Origin: a bacterium | Lineage (GTDB): Bacteria > Vulcanimicrobiota > Xenobia > Xenobiales > Xenobiaceae | Reading direction: 5' to 3' | Assembly (NCBI GenBank): GCA_017444165.1 | Contig: JAFSXH010000094.1 | Location: forward strand, 1 to 5,351 | Length of the DNA stretch: 5,351 bases | Part shown: piece by piece, positions 5,349 through 5,351 of the stretch | Layout: every line of letters begins with the position of its first letter | Position numbering within the stretch: position 1 is the first letter of the stretch | Position numbers and translations under genes: made by a program | The notes under the pieces: generated by a model | The model's input: only the letters and a program-made list of their open reading frames with translations | Told to the model about the DNA's origin: nothing | Databases searched by the model: none

Positions 5349-5351
5349 CGC

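Larger units (their letters stand above)
5052..5351. other. Right-end region without a complete gene
   Basis: These 300 bases are AT-rich and carry no complete gene on either strand. They hold the Shine-Dalgarno site and promoter of the minus operon (up to about 5118), an unassigned AT-rich stretch (about 5119-5218), the stem-loop (5219-5293), and the possible gene remnant that ends at 5348. The next gene to the right lies outside the window. Confidence 0.6.

Overview
The window reads as chromosomal DNA from an AT-leaning bacterium that uses the standard code: genes end in TGA, TAA or TAG. A Lon protease, MscL with a two-helix pore, an RluE-type pseudouridine synthase and clear Shine-Dalgarno sites point to a bacterium, and RluE suggests a Gram-negative one. 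I cannot name a genus. There is no tRNA, rRNA, CRISPR array or insertion sequence.

Plus strand, left half. Bases 1-300 are the 3' end of lon, with the catalytic Ser-Lys dyad intact. A 135-base spacer follows. Then come two paralogous genes: a GTG-started TerD + VWA protein with TerF architecture (436-1728), and a shorter protein made almost only of a second copy of the VWA part (1741-2457). The two lie in the same reading frame, with one TAG and four sense codons between them. The second has no visible ribosome binding site. A hairpin at 2458-2501 ends this unit and, by its A/T flanks, the opposing unit too.

Minus strand, right half. Three genes read leftwards as a probable operon: an Asp-rich, Cys-free protein of unknown function (5051-4143), an RluE-like pseudouridine synthase with long basic tails (4141-3065) and MscL with a C-terminal zinc ribbon (3035-2517). 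The first two are one base apart and the third follows after 29 bases. A good -10 box and a strong Shine-Dalgarno site precede the first gene.

The last 300 bases (5052-5351) hold no complete gene. They contain the minus-strand promoter, a long imperfect stem-loop (5219-5293) and, in plus frame, a start-less 64-codon stretch that may be a gene remnant.

The points most worth a second look are the amber-separated TerF/VWA pair, the stem-loop, the RluE-like protein with altered active-site motifs, and the unknown acidic protein coupled to it. No complete new system can be demonstrated from this window alone.
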